DNA of 64,000 nt. Source: Microbulbifer harenosus. GTDB taxonomy: Bacteria > Pseudomonadota > Gammaproteobacteria > Pseudomonadales > Cellvibrionaceae. The notes below the pieces were generated by a model. That model saw only the letters and a program-made list of their open reading frames with translations, was not told where the DNA came from and did not search any database. The position numbers were made by a program, and so were the translations under genes. Location: contig NZ_VANI01000004.1 of assembly GCF_005771435.1 (NCBI RefSeq), positions 434,001 to 498,000 of the forward strand, in the 5' to 3' direction. This document shows positions 43,390 through 50,822 of the stretch, piece after piece (within the stretch, counting starts at the first letter, position 1; each line of letters starts with the position of its first letter).

Positions 43390-44001
43390 TTACATAGGTT
43401 GATCGATCCGTTTTTTTCTTATTCGGCTGAGCTGTGTGGGGGTAACCCCCAGGTGGGAAGCGATGTGATATTGGGGCAGCCGGGATACCAGGGTCGGATA
43501 GTCCTGCATAAATTTTTGGTAGCGTGTGCCGGCGTCATCCTGCACCAGGGTTACTTCGCGGATGTCCTTGTCCAGTAGCCAGTGCCGTTCAAGGTACTGG
43601 ATGTGATACAGCTTGAGATCGTCGTATTCCTCCAGCAGCCGGCGATACCCCGCGTGATCAATTTCGATGATGTCAGAATCTTCCAGCGCTTCGATGACGA
43701 ATTGCGAGGGCTCCCCCCGCAGCAGCGCGGTCATGGCACCGGGAAAGCGGCCCTCGGGGAAAAAATTTTTGTTGTACTCGGTCCCTTTCTTATCCAGCAC
43801 ATAGGCGCGGAACAGACCCCGATAGACATAGGCAAAGGAGCGCGGTGTTTCTCCTGCAGGGTAGAGGATCGCCCCCTTATTGATCTGACGCCGATTGCAG
43901 ATCCGGCGATAGGCGGCCCAGGTGCGTTGAGTCAGCGGATAGTAGGTATTGAGCTGCTGACGCAGGGAAGAGAATGCGGCATCTTCTATTTGTTCGGACA
44001 C
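43390..44001 (-). CDS. Crp/Fnr family transcriptional regulator
   Basis: A 203-residue regulator: a cyclic-nucleotide-like beta roll (about 25-125), a long dimer helix, and a short C-terminal helix-turn-helix, Y-H-I-A-S-H-L-G-V-T-P-T-Q-L-S-R-I-R-K-K (about 178-197). The four Cys of oxygen-sensing Fnr/Anr are missing, and the R-x-A-Y-R phosphate cassette of Crp is not intact (R-F-P-G-A-M instead), so the ligand is unknown. It probably controls the nitroreductase run downstream. It is not the protein expected to read the Anr boxes near 28.3 kb. Confidence 0.88.
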   Translation of the reverse strand: MSEQIEDAAFSSLRQQLNTYYPLTQRTWAAYRRICNRRQINKGAILYPAGETPRSFAYVYRGLFRAYVLDKKGTEYNKNFFPEGRFPGAMTALLRGEPSQFVIEALEDSDIIEIDHAGYRRLLEEYDDLKLYHIQYLERHWLLDKDIREVTLVQDDAGTRYQKFMQDYPTLVSRLPQYHIASHLGVTPTQLSRIRKKRIDQPM

Positions 44002-44221
44002 TGGTAGCTCTGCGATTAGTGGGAACTTGGGGGCGCGGGTTATGTCCCGGTGTCGGAGTGCGAAGAGTATATAGGGTAAGCGGGGAGAACGGACGTTGTA
44101 CCGGGCCGCTTACCGCGAGTCGCGAAACAGGATGCGAGTCGTTCAGGTTGAAACTAAGATTGTCCCGCTCCGCAACCCCCTCTAAGATGCGCAGGCTTGT
44201 ACTCAATCAGCGGGAAAAACG

Positions 44222-44746
44222 ATGACAGATCTCAACCAAAAGACCACCATCCGCATCCTCACCACCGGTGGCACCATCGAAAAGAGTTATTGCGAATCCG
44301 ATGGCACCCTCAAGAACCGCGCTTCCATCATTCGCGACGGTCTGATCAGCAGCCTGCGCCTGCCCTATACCCATCTCGAGCTGGAGAGCGTGCTCAACAA
44401 GGACTCTCTGGAAATGGACGACAGCGACCGCGATCAGATCTGCACCGCCATTGCCCGCACTGCGGAGAAGGGGGATCCCATCGTCATTCTGCACGGTACT
44501 GACACCATGTCCGTGACGGCGGACTACTGCCACGCCAAGATGGGCACGCCGAAAGTCCCGGTGGTCTTTACCGGCGCCATGAAGCCTATGGGTTTTATCG
44601 ATTCCGACGCCCGCCAGAACGTTACCGAAGCCCTGTTGGCGGCGCGACTCGTGCAGCCCGGCTTCTACATCGCCTTCCACAACCGGGTGTTCCCCATCCC
44701 CGGCGCGCGCAAAAACCTGGAAGCCGGCACCTTCGAGGCGGTTTGA
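44222..44746 (+). CDS. Short asparaginase-domain protein
   Basis: A 174-residue protein equal to the N-terminal domain of type I L-asparaginase. The first active-site threonine is in T-T-G-G-T-I-E (14-20), the second in H-G-T-D-T-M (about 91-96), and V-F-T-G-A-M-K-P (about 114-121) follows. The C-terminal domain of full-length enzymes (about 330 residues) is absent, and the sequence ends at a proper stop, so this looks like a natural short form rather than a decayed gene. It may still hydrolyse small amides; this is not proven for short members. Confidence 0.85.
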   Translation: MTDLNQKTTIRILTTGGTIEKSYCESDGTLKNRASIIRDGLISSLRLPYTHLELESVLNKDSLEMDDSDRDQICTAIARTAEKGDPIVILHGTDTMSVTADYCHAKMGTPKVPVVFTGAMKPMGFIDSDARQNVTEALLAARLVQPGFYIAFHNRVFPIPGARKNLEAGTFEAV

Positions 44747-44801
44747 GCCATCCCCGGTCTATCCTAGAAACCTGTAGGAAGCTGCTGTGATCGCCATGGA
44801 C

Positions 44802-44852
44802 GGCGGGATGCCGCCCAGCAGAAATGCAAATTTTGCAGGAGCAAAAATTTGT
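44802..44852. other. Structured segment with two adjacent inverted repeats after asparaginase gene
   Basis: GGCGG-GATG-CCGCC (near 44802-44815) is followed by CAAATTTTGC-AGGA-GCAAAAATTTG (44827-44851, one extra A in the second arm). Without a U-tract, these could be an mRNA 3' structure, a degenerate intergenic repeat or part of a small RNA. Confidence 0.4.
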
Positions 44853-44890
44853 CAGGCGAACTCCGGCGCTGCAAATCCCGGATTTTGATT

Positions 44891-44932
44891 TGTGATCACA
44901 TTTCATATATAAACTGAGCAATCCTTCAGTTT
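44891..44932. promoter_or_regulatory. Operator-like palindromes in promoter of aldehyde dehydrogenase
   Basis: The perfect palindrome TGTGATCACA (44891-44900) is followed at 44911-44932 by a second inverted repeat, AAACTGA-N8-TCAGTTT. An AT-rich CATATATAA between them is a likely -10 element. The arrangement suggests at least one dimeric regulator acting on the dehydrogenase gene at 44961. Confidence 0.55.
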
Positions 44933-44960
44933 ACTTTGCAACCCAGGAATCGAGGTGCGC

Positions 44961-46478
44961 ATGACCGACAACCGGACCCAGAAGCCAGTTCCACAGACGC
45001 TCCAGGAATGGCTCGCCCTGGCCGAAACCCTCACCATCGAGGGCCGCGCCTTTATCAACGGTGAGTACGTGGACGCCTTGAGCGGTCAGACCCGCCCCTG
45101 TACCAGCCCCGCCGATGGCCGTGTGCTGGCGCAGATCGCCAATTGTGGCCCGGAAGACGCCGAGCGCGCGGTCAGAGTGGCGCGCGATACCTTTGAATCC
45201 GGTGCCTGGTCGCATATGCCGCCCATGGACCGCAAGAAAATCCTGGTGCGCTTTGCCGAGCTGATCGAACAGAACAAGGTGGAAATCGCGCTGCTGGAAA
45301 GCCTCGATGCGGGCAAGCCCATCAGCGACACCATGAATGTGGACGTGCCGAGCGCCGTGACCACCATCCGCTGGAACGCCGAGGCCATCGACAAGATCTA
45401 CGACGAAATCGCCCCCACCGGCCCCAACGAAATCGGCCTGATCACCCGCATGCCCCTGGGCGTGGTAGCGGCCATCGTGCCGTGGAACTTCCCGCTGTCC
45501 ACCACCGCCTGGAAGCTGGGGCCGGCGCTCGCCACCGGCAACAGCGTGATCCTGAAGCCCGCCTCCAACACTCCGCTTACCGCCATCAAACTGGCGGGGC
45601 TGGCGAAGGAGGCCGGTCTTCCGGACGGCGTGCTGAACGTACTTCCGGGCCCCGGCAGCACTCTCGGCAAGGCGCTGGGTTTGCACATGGATATCGACGG
45701 CCTGACCTTCACCGGCTCCACCGAGGTGGGCAAGACGCTGACCGAGTACTCCGGCCAGTCCAACCTCAAGCGCACCTTCCTTGAGCTGGGTGGCAAGAGC
45801 CCGAACATCGTGTTTGCCGACGCCGATCTGGACAAGGCCGCCGAGGCCGCGGCACTGGCCGTGTTCTACAACCAGGGAGAAACCTGCACCGCCGGCACCC
45901 GCCTGCTGGTAGAAAAGAGCATTGCCGATACCTTTATCGAGAAAGTCGCCAAGGCCGCCGAGCGCTTTGTGCCCGGCCACCCGCAGGATCCGAACACTGT
46001 GATGGGCGCGCTCATCGACCAGAGCCAGTTCGATACTGTCGAGTTCTATGTGGCGAAAGGTCTGGAACAGGGCGCGCGACTGGTTTGTGGTGGCAAGCCC
46101 GCTGCGGCGGTGGAAGGGGGGCACTATTACCAGCCCACCATTTTCCGCGGCGTGAACGGCGATATGAAGATCGCCCGCGAGGAGATCTTCGGGCCGGTGC
46201 TGTCGGTGATTGAATTCGAAACCGAGGAAGAGGCACTGAAAATTGCCAACGATTCCATCTACGGCCTCGCCTCCGGTGTCTGGACCCGTGACATCGGCCG
46301 CGCCCACCGCATGGCGCGCGATATCCGCGCGGGCTCGGTGTGGGTGAACAACTACTTCGGTGGTGACATCACCGTACCCTTCGGTGGCTTCAAACAGTCC
46401 GGCAATGGTCGCGACAAATCATTGCACGCGCTGGACAAGTACTGCGAACTGAAATCCACCTGGATTGATATCAGTTGA
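44961..46478 (+). CDS. NAD-dependent aldehyde dehydrogenase (PuuC-like)
   Basis: A 505-residue ALDH. Landmarks: V-P-W-N-F-P-L (about 175-181, catalytic Asn), F-T-G-S-T-E-V-G-K (about 252-260), catalytic E in L-E-L-G-G-K-S-P-N (about 275-283) and catalytic C in N-Q-G-E-T-C-T-A-G-T-R (about 309-319). The closest layout is gamma-glutamyl-gamma-aminobutyraldehyde dehydrogenase PuuC of putrescine breakdown, though no other puu genes are nearby. I start at the ATG at 44961 (GAGG five bases before). Two palindromes lie in the promoter. Confidence 0.93.
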   Translation: MTDNRTQKPVPQTLQEWLALAETLTIEGRAFINGEYVDALSGQTRPCTSPADGRVLAQIANCGPEDAERAVRVARDTFESGAWSHMPPMDRKKILVRFAELIEQNKVEIALLESLDAGKPISDTMNVDVPSAVTTIRWNAEAIDKIYDEIAPTGPNEIGLITRMPLGVVAAIVPWNFPLSTTAWKLGPALATGNSVILKPASNTPLTAIKLAGLAKEAGLPDGVLNVLPGPGSTLGKALGLHMDIDGLTFTGSTEVGKTLTEYSGQSNLKRTFLELGGKSPNIVFADADLDKAAEAAALAVFYNQGETCTAGTRLLVEKSIADTFIEKVAKAAERFVPGHPQDPNTVMGALIDQSQFDTVEFYVAKGLEQGARLVCGGKPAAAVEGGHYYQPTIFRGVNGDMKIAREEIFGPVLSVIEFETEEEALKIANDSIYGLASGVWTRDIGRAHRMARDIRAGSVWVNNYFGGDITVPFGGFKQSGNGRDKSLHALDKYCELKSTWIDIS

Positions 46479-46507
46479 TCCCGGCACCGTCGGAATCCGA
46501 CTCTATT

Positions 46508-46530
46508 GGGCCGCTATCGCGGCCTTTTTT
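46508..46530 (+). terminator. Rho-independent terminator after aldehyde dehydrogenase
   Basis: GGCCGC-TATC-GCGGCC followed by six T's, 30 bases after the stop. Confidence 0.92.
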
Positions 46531-46641
46531 GTGCCAGGTCTGGATGTCGCGGCGGCGGCAATTTTTTGCGTGATTCAGACTTGATTCAGCTGCTGTGGGC
46601 GAACATGCTACAAGCACTTTGTATCGGGACCGGGAGCCGCC

Positions 46642-47370
46642 GTGACTCAATGGAACAGGAACAATATTGCCGCCGCTGCCCTGCTGGGCATTGGTGTACT
46701 GCTCGGCCTGGCTGTGTTGGGCGGCTTTACTGTGAAAGCGGTGGAGCGGTTCAAGGGTTACGAGCGCACGGTCACGGTCAAGGGGCTGGCGGAGCGTGAG
46801 TTCCCCGCGGACATCGCCATCTGGCCGATCCAGTTCACCGCCGCGGACAATGACCTGGCGGCGCTCTACCAGACCATCGCCAGCAGCAGCGAGAAAATCC
46901 AAAAGTTCCTGCAACAGCAGGGGATCGACGCCGCCGCGATCTCGGTGTCTATGCCGTCAATCACGGACAAATCCGCGCAGCAATACGGCGGCAACGAGAA
47001 TTCCCCATACCGCTATACCGCGTTGCAGACGGTCACCGTATATTCCGACAAGGTGGCAACAGTGCGCGAAGCGATGAACGGACTCGCGAATCTGGGGCGC
47101 GACGGTATCGTCTTTTCCCAGGGCAATTATCAGGCGCAACCGGAATATATATTCACCCGTCTGAACGAGGTGAAACCACTGATGGTCGAGGAGGCCACCA
47201 AGCAGGCGCGCTCAGTTGCGGAAAAATTTGCCGAGGATTCCGGCAGTCGCCTGGGCAAGATCCGCCGCGCGTCACAGGGGCAGTTCACGATCGGCGACCG
47301 CGACAAGAACAATCCGCACATCAAGAAAGTGCGGGTGGTATCCACCATCGAGTATTACCTGGCAGACTAA
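46642..47370 (+). CDS. SIMPL-domain (DUF541) membrane-anchored protein
   Basis: A 242-residue protein with one N-terminal helix (about 9-30) and a periplasmic SIMPL/DUF541 domain. The start V-T-V-K-G-L-A-E-R-E-F-P-A-D-I-A (about 43-58) is the family signature, and the end V-R-V-V-S-T-I-E-Y-Y-L matches too. Relatives form oligomeric periplasmic assemblies linked to stress tolerance; the exact role is unclear. The start is a GTG with CGGGAG before it. It is followed by a small exported protein gene 12 bases later. Confidence 0.9.
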   Translation: MTQWNRNNIAAAALLGIGVLLGLAVLGGFTVKAVERFKGYERTVTVKGLAEREFPADIAIWPIQFTAADNDLAALYQTIASSSEKIQKFLQQQGIDAAAISVSMPSITDKSAQQYGGNENSPYRYTALQTVTVYSDKVATVREAMNGLANLGRDGIVFSQGNYQAQPEYIFTRLNEVKPLMVEEATKQARSVAEKFAEDSGSRLGKIRRASQGQFTIGDRDKNNPHIKKVRVVSTIEYYLAD

Positions 47371-47382
47371 AAGGTTAGTGAT

Positions 47383-47694
47383 ATGCAACATCCGCTTCTT
47401 TCAGTACTTCTGATCGCGTCTTTGGCAATGGGAACAACCGCAGCGATTGCAAAGCCGGACAAAAACGGTGAACTTCCCCCGGGACTGCAGAAGAAAGCAG
47501 AGCGCGGTGGTGAACTGCCCCCCGGCTGGAAGAAGAAGCTGGTGCGCGGCCATGTACTGGAAGATTCGATCTACAGTCATGCGGTCATCGTGCAACCGGT
47601 AGACCGCCACGGCCTGGTCACCGTGCGGATTGAAGGCGAGCTGGTGCGGCTGGTGCACGCCACCCACGAAATCGTCGACATTCTCTCCCATTGA
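47383..47694 (+). CDS. Small exported protein with PPG(L/W)xKK repeats (RcnB/CigR-like)
   Basis: A 103-residue protein with a signal peptide (cleavage near A-I-A, about 23). The mature N-terminus repeats E-L-P-P-G-L-Q-K-K and E-L-P-P-G-W-K-K-K, a pattern seen in RcnB-like and CigR-like periplasmic proteins. A compact domain with V-x-V-R-I-E-G-E-L-V-R-L-V follows, resembling the short inner-membrane-facing domain of RcnB. The function is not known. It probably forms an operon with the SIMPL gene. Confidence 0.75.
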   Translation: MQHPLLSVLLIASLAMGTTAAIAKPDKNGELPPGLQKKAERGGELPPGWKKKLVRGHVLEDSIYSHAVIVQPVDRHGLVTVRIEGELVRLVHATHEIVDILSH

Positions 47695-47791
47695 TCCCTT
47701 CCCACTGAGCGGGGAGCCGGAAATTTGCCTTCTGGCGGAAGCCATCCTATACCAGCGGGGAGATTGAATTCTTCCGCCAGCAGGTTCCGCC

Positions 47792-48181
47792 ATGAGCGAA
47801 TTTCAGCACGGATTTTCCATCAGTATCCAGCGCACCGGCGACGAACGGGTGCTGCTCGCCATGCATGCCCGCGGTAAACTCGAACATCAGGATTACGAAA
47901 CCCTGGTGCCGATGCTGGAGTCCGCGATTGCCGGTATGCAACACCCTAAAATCGATGTGCTGATGGATTTGCGCGAGCTCGAAGGCTGGGAGATCCGCGC
48001 GGCTTGGGACGATCTCAAGCTGGGTTTGAAGCATGGGCGCCAGTTCAACCGCGTGGCCATTGTAGGCAACAAATCCTGGCAGGAAACCGCATCCAAAATC
48101 GGCAGCTGGTTTATCGGCGGCGAGGCCCGCTTTTTCGAAGACAGGGCGCCGGCCTTGGCGTGGCTGCAAGAAACCGCATAA
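47792..48181 (+). CDS. STAS/SpoIIAA-like domain protein
   Basis: A 129-residue cytoplasmic protein of the SpoIIAA-like (PF11964) family. The sequence G-K-L-E-H-Q-D-Y-E-T-L-V-P (about 28-40), D-V-L-M-D-L-R-E-L-E-G-W (about 55-66) and R-x-A-I-V-G-N-K-S-W (about 86-95) follow the usual pattern of this group. Relatives are lipid-binding or anti-sigma-antagonist-like; no partner kinase or sigma regulator is adjacent. It stands between the RcnB-like gene and the TerC gene. Confidence 0.85.
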   Translation: MSEFQHGFSISIQRTGDERVLLAMHARGKLEHQDYETLVPMLESAIAGMQHPKIDVLMDLRELEGWEIRAAWDDLKLGLKHGRQFNRVAIVGNKSWQETASKIGSWFIGGEARFFEDRAPALAWLQETA

Positions 48182-48207
48182 ACTCCCTTCCGTTTCTAAT
48201 TCTCCCA

Positions 48208-48236
48208 GCCGGGCCCGGTTATCGCGCCCGGCTTCC
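48208..48236 (+). terminator. Weak hairpin between STAS and TerC genes
   Basis: GCCGGGC and GCCCGGC (48208-48214, 48226-48232) with an 11-base loop, followed by TTCCTC only. It may be a terminator or pausing site; support is modest. Confidence 0.45.
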
Positions 48237-48263
48237 TCACAATAACGTCACAGGAATTTGTGT

Positions 48264-49010
48264 ATGTTCGAATGGATTGCAAGCCCGGAGGCCTGGATTG
48301 CGCTGGCCACGCTGGCTGCCCTGGAAATTGTCCTGGGTATCGACAACATCATCTTCATTTCCATTCTGGTAGGGCGCCTGCCGGAAAAACAGCGCGAGTC
48401 CGCGCGTTTTATCGGCCTGGCACTGGCGATGCTTACCCGCTTGGCCCTGCTGTTTTCCATCGCCTGGATCATGGGGCTTACGCAGCCCTGGTTTACCCTG
48501 TTCGGCGAGGAAATCTCCGGGCGCGATGTCATCCTGATCGGCGGCGGCCTGTTCCTGCTGGCCAAGGCCACCCACGAAATCCACAACAGCCTGGAAGGCG
48601 CCGAAGGTGGGCACAGCAGCGTCGCCACCGCGACCTACGGTATGGTGCTGGTGCAGATCGCAGTGCTGGATATCGTGTTCTCACTGGATTCGGTGATCAC
48701 TGCTGTGGGCCTGGTGGACCACGTTTCCATCATGGCCATCGCCATCATCCTGGCAGTGGGCGTGATGTTGGTTGCGGCCAAGCCCATTGGCGATTTTGTT
48801 GACCGCCACCCCACCATCAAGATGCTGGCGCTGTCGTTCCTGATCCTGGTGGGGGTAACACTCATCATCGAAGGGTTCGATGTACACGTACCCAAGGGTT
48901 ATATCTACTTCGCCATGGCGTTCTCCGTGGCCGTGGAGATGCTCAATATCCGCCTGCGCAAGAAACAGGTGGAGGCGGTGGAGCTGCGCAAGCCGTACCG
49001 GGAAGACTGA
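48264..49010 (+). CDS. TerC family membrane protein
   Basis: A 248-residue integral membrane protein with seven to eight helices. The TerC signatures E-I-V-L-G-I-D-N-I-I-F-I-S (about 20-32) and D-I-V-F-S-L-D-S-V-I-T-A-V (about 137-149) place acidic residues inside helices, likely for metal-ion binding. The family exports Mn or assists metal loading of exported enzymes; tellurite resistance is only one member's trait. AGGAAT before the ATG at 48264 supports this start over a TTG two codons earlier. Confidence 0.92.
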   Translation: MFEWIASPEAWIALATLAALEIVLGIDNIIFISILVGRLPEKQRESARFIGLALAMLTRLALLFSIAWIMGLTQPWFTLFGEEISGRDVILIGGGLFLLAKATHEIHNSLEGAEGGHSSVATATYGMVLVQIAVLDIVFSLDSVITAVGLVDHVSIMAIAIILAVGVMLVAAKPIGDFVDRHPTIKMLALSFLILVGVTLIIEGFDVHVPKGYIYFAMAFSVAVEMLNIRLRKKQVEAVELRKPYRED

Positions 49011-49100
49011 AAAGACGGAAACCGGCAGGCTACATCCTCCCGGTTGCCATCGCTGTTGTACTCCCCAATGTAACTGCCGCCGGTCGGGGGAGGGTTGCGC

Positions 49101-49931
49101 TCACGCCACCTGTCGCAGGCGCCGCCGAGGTGTGCTCGGGCGTGTAGGGTAATTGGGGCCGGTGGGCGTCGAACTCTGCTGTAGGTATTGGAGAATGGCA
49201 TCGCGCAGTTTTGCTGTGCCACCCTCGATCCCCTGATTGCCAAACAAGCGGTTGAACTCGATCACATAGGGGTGCTCACCCACCATGGCGATGTCCCAGC
49301 CCGCGTGATTGATGTCGAGGGTGCGCGCCAGATGCAGCGCCAGGTCGATTGCCGCCTGTGGTACCGGGGCGCGATCCACCGTGCCGCCCTTGGATACGTT
49401 GTTGTAAAAGCCCTGCGCTGCCTGCAGCCGCCAATAGGCCGTCACCACCTGGTCGCCGACGATCACGATACGGATATCGCGGTCGATGGGGAGCCACTCC
49501 TGTACGTACAACACATCGGTTTTTCCCAGGTAACTGCGCCAGTCGTCGCAGCTTTCGATCAGCCATACACCGCAGCCGCGAGAAGCCTTCGGCAGCTTGG
49601 CGACAAATGGGTGGTCCATGGCCTCCCACAGACGGGCGGCATTTTCCGGGGTGTTGGCGAGGATGCGTGTGCTGGGCGTATTGCCTGGTGCAACAAGCTC
49701 GAAAGCGCGGGTCATTTCGATCTTGTTGTGTCCCAGCCGGTAGCTGGCTTCACTGGGAAAGACGCGGGCCTTGAGGCCATAGGTCAGCGCGTTCAATTGC
49801 CAGTACTCGGGGAACAGCACCCATTCCGCCTCGGCAATTTCCGCTTTGTATTTGAAGACTTCTTCGGGTTTCAGTTGCAGGGTATCTGCGAAACCGAGGG
49901 TTCTGAATACGTCAAAAGAGATCCAAGCCAC
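49101..49931 (-). CDS. RimK-like ATP-grasp ligase
   Basis: A 276-residue ATP-grasp protein. K-I-E-M-T-R (about 70-75) starts the middle domain, P-F-V-A-K-L-P-K-A-S-R-G-C-G-V (about 108-122) holds the ATP lysines and the Gly-rich loop, and H-A-G-W-D-I-A-M-V-G-E-H-P-Y-V-I-E-F-N-R (about 209-228) carries the Mg-binding E and N. Such enzymes ligate an amino acid to a carboxylate by an acylphosphate. No substrate protein or peptide is evident nearby. The basic C-terminal tail is unusual. Confidence 0.85.
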   Translation of the reverse strand: MAWISFDVFRTLGFADTLQLKPEEVFKYKAEIAEAEWVLFPEYWQLNALTYGLKARVFPSEASYRLGHNKIEMTRAFELVAPGNTPSTRILANTPENAARLWEAMDHPFVAKLPKASRGCGVWLIESCDDWRSYLGKTDVLYVQEWLPIDRDIRIVIVGDQVVTAYWRLQAAQGFYNNVSKGGTVDRAPVPQAAIDLALHLARTLDINHAGWDIAMVGEHPYVIEFNRLFGNQGIEGGTAKLRDAILQYLQQSSTPTGPNYPTRPSTPRRRLRQVA

Positions 49932-50024
49932 CGGTCAAAACACACACAAGTTGAGATGCGCGTTTTTACGGCGGCCCGGGTTTTTCGTCAAGCGGATTTA
50001 TATCCGCCGGCGAGAAAAATGCCG

Positions 50025-50408
50025 CTATTTGGGTAACCGTGCGGTCACCTGTACTTCGATCTTCATCGCATCATTCAGCAGGCGCGCTTCAAACACGGTG
50101 GCGGCCGGCCGCACGTCACCCAGCCACTTCTGGAACACCGGCCAGCAGGGTTCGAAGTCATCGCGGTTTGGCAGGATATAGGTCACGCGCACAATGTCCG
50201 CCACCTTGGCACCGGCCTGCTGCAGGGCCTGCTCGATGTTGGCGAAACACTGGTCCGCCTGCTCCACCACGCTGTCGCTGATGCTGTTGGTTGCGTAGTT
50301 GAAACCGGTGGTGCCGGAGACAAACACATAGTCGCCGTCCACTACCGCACGGGAATAGCCGATCTTGCTTTCAAACTCCGATCCGCTGGAAATCAGTTTT
50401 CTGCTCAC
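50025..50408 (-). CDS. RidA family (enamine/imine deaminase) protein
   Basis: A 127-residue RidA/YjgF-fold protein. The usual core is seen: V-V-D-G-D-Y-V-F-V-S-G-T-T-G (about 23-36), Q-A-D-Q-C-F-A-N-I-E-Q-A-L (about 51-63), V-R-V-T-Y-I-L (about 73-79) and a C-terminal P-A-A-T-V-F-E-A-R-L-L-N-D-A-M-K-I-E-V (about 100-118). The conserved Arg of RidA is present in E-A-R-L-L. It may remove reactive enamines or act on related metabolites. The start is the GTG at 50408 after AAGGAG. Confidence 0.88.
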   Translation of the reverse strand: MSRKLISSGSEFESKIGYSRAVVDGDYVFVSGTTGFNYATNSISDSVVEQADQCFANIEQALQQAGAKVADIVRVTYILPNRDDFEPCWPVFQKWLGDVRPAATVFEARLLNDAMKIEVQVTARLPK

Positions 50409-50822
50409 AGAAATGCTCCTTGGAGAAAGGCTCTGGGAGAGCCGATAAAGCGCCACGGGTGTGGCCGGTTACAGGTTGGGCGCGGGATGATGCCATAGGC
50501 CAGAGAAATCCCCTAGTGGCACAAGGTGTCGGGGAGCGCGAATGCGGTGTTGGGTGCTTATTAGCACCTTTGAGCGTTGAATGGCCAGGTTGAGCAATTT
50601 TTATCTGATTCTAGCGGTAAAAATAACGAAATAGAGCCATTGTGGCGCGCTTTTGTGTCATGCATCATGTGCCCCGGCGCGGCCAATGAGAATTGCATCA
50701 CACACTTGGCGCGGCTTTGTTTGAGTAAGTCACACGGTTCGTACCGCAGTCTGCGGACCTGGAATACGGACTGCGGGAGTTATCTGAGTGACTCTTTGTT
50801 AAAGGAACGGGGGAAAATAGGA
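50409..50822. other. Intergenic region before large Ser-rich lipoprotein
   Basis: A 414-base gap with divergent genes on both sides. A short hairpin, GGTGCT-TATT-AGCACC (50553-50568), is the only structure noticed. An open frame continues upstream from the lipoprotein through 50577-50822, but it lacks a signal peptide there and looks like unselected sequence. The lipoprotein promoter should lie in this part. Confidence 0.5.

Noticed and set aside
50577-50822. N-terminal extension of the large lipoprotein by 82 codons
   Set aside because: The extension has no signal or domain, and would bury the clear lipoprotein signal that begins at 50823.
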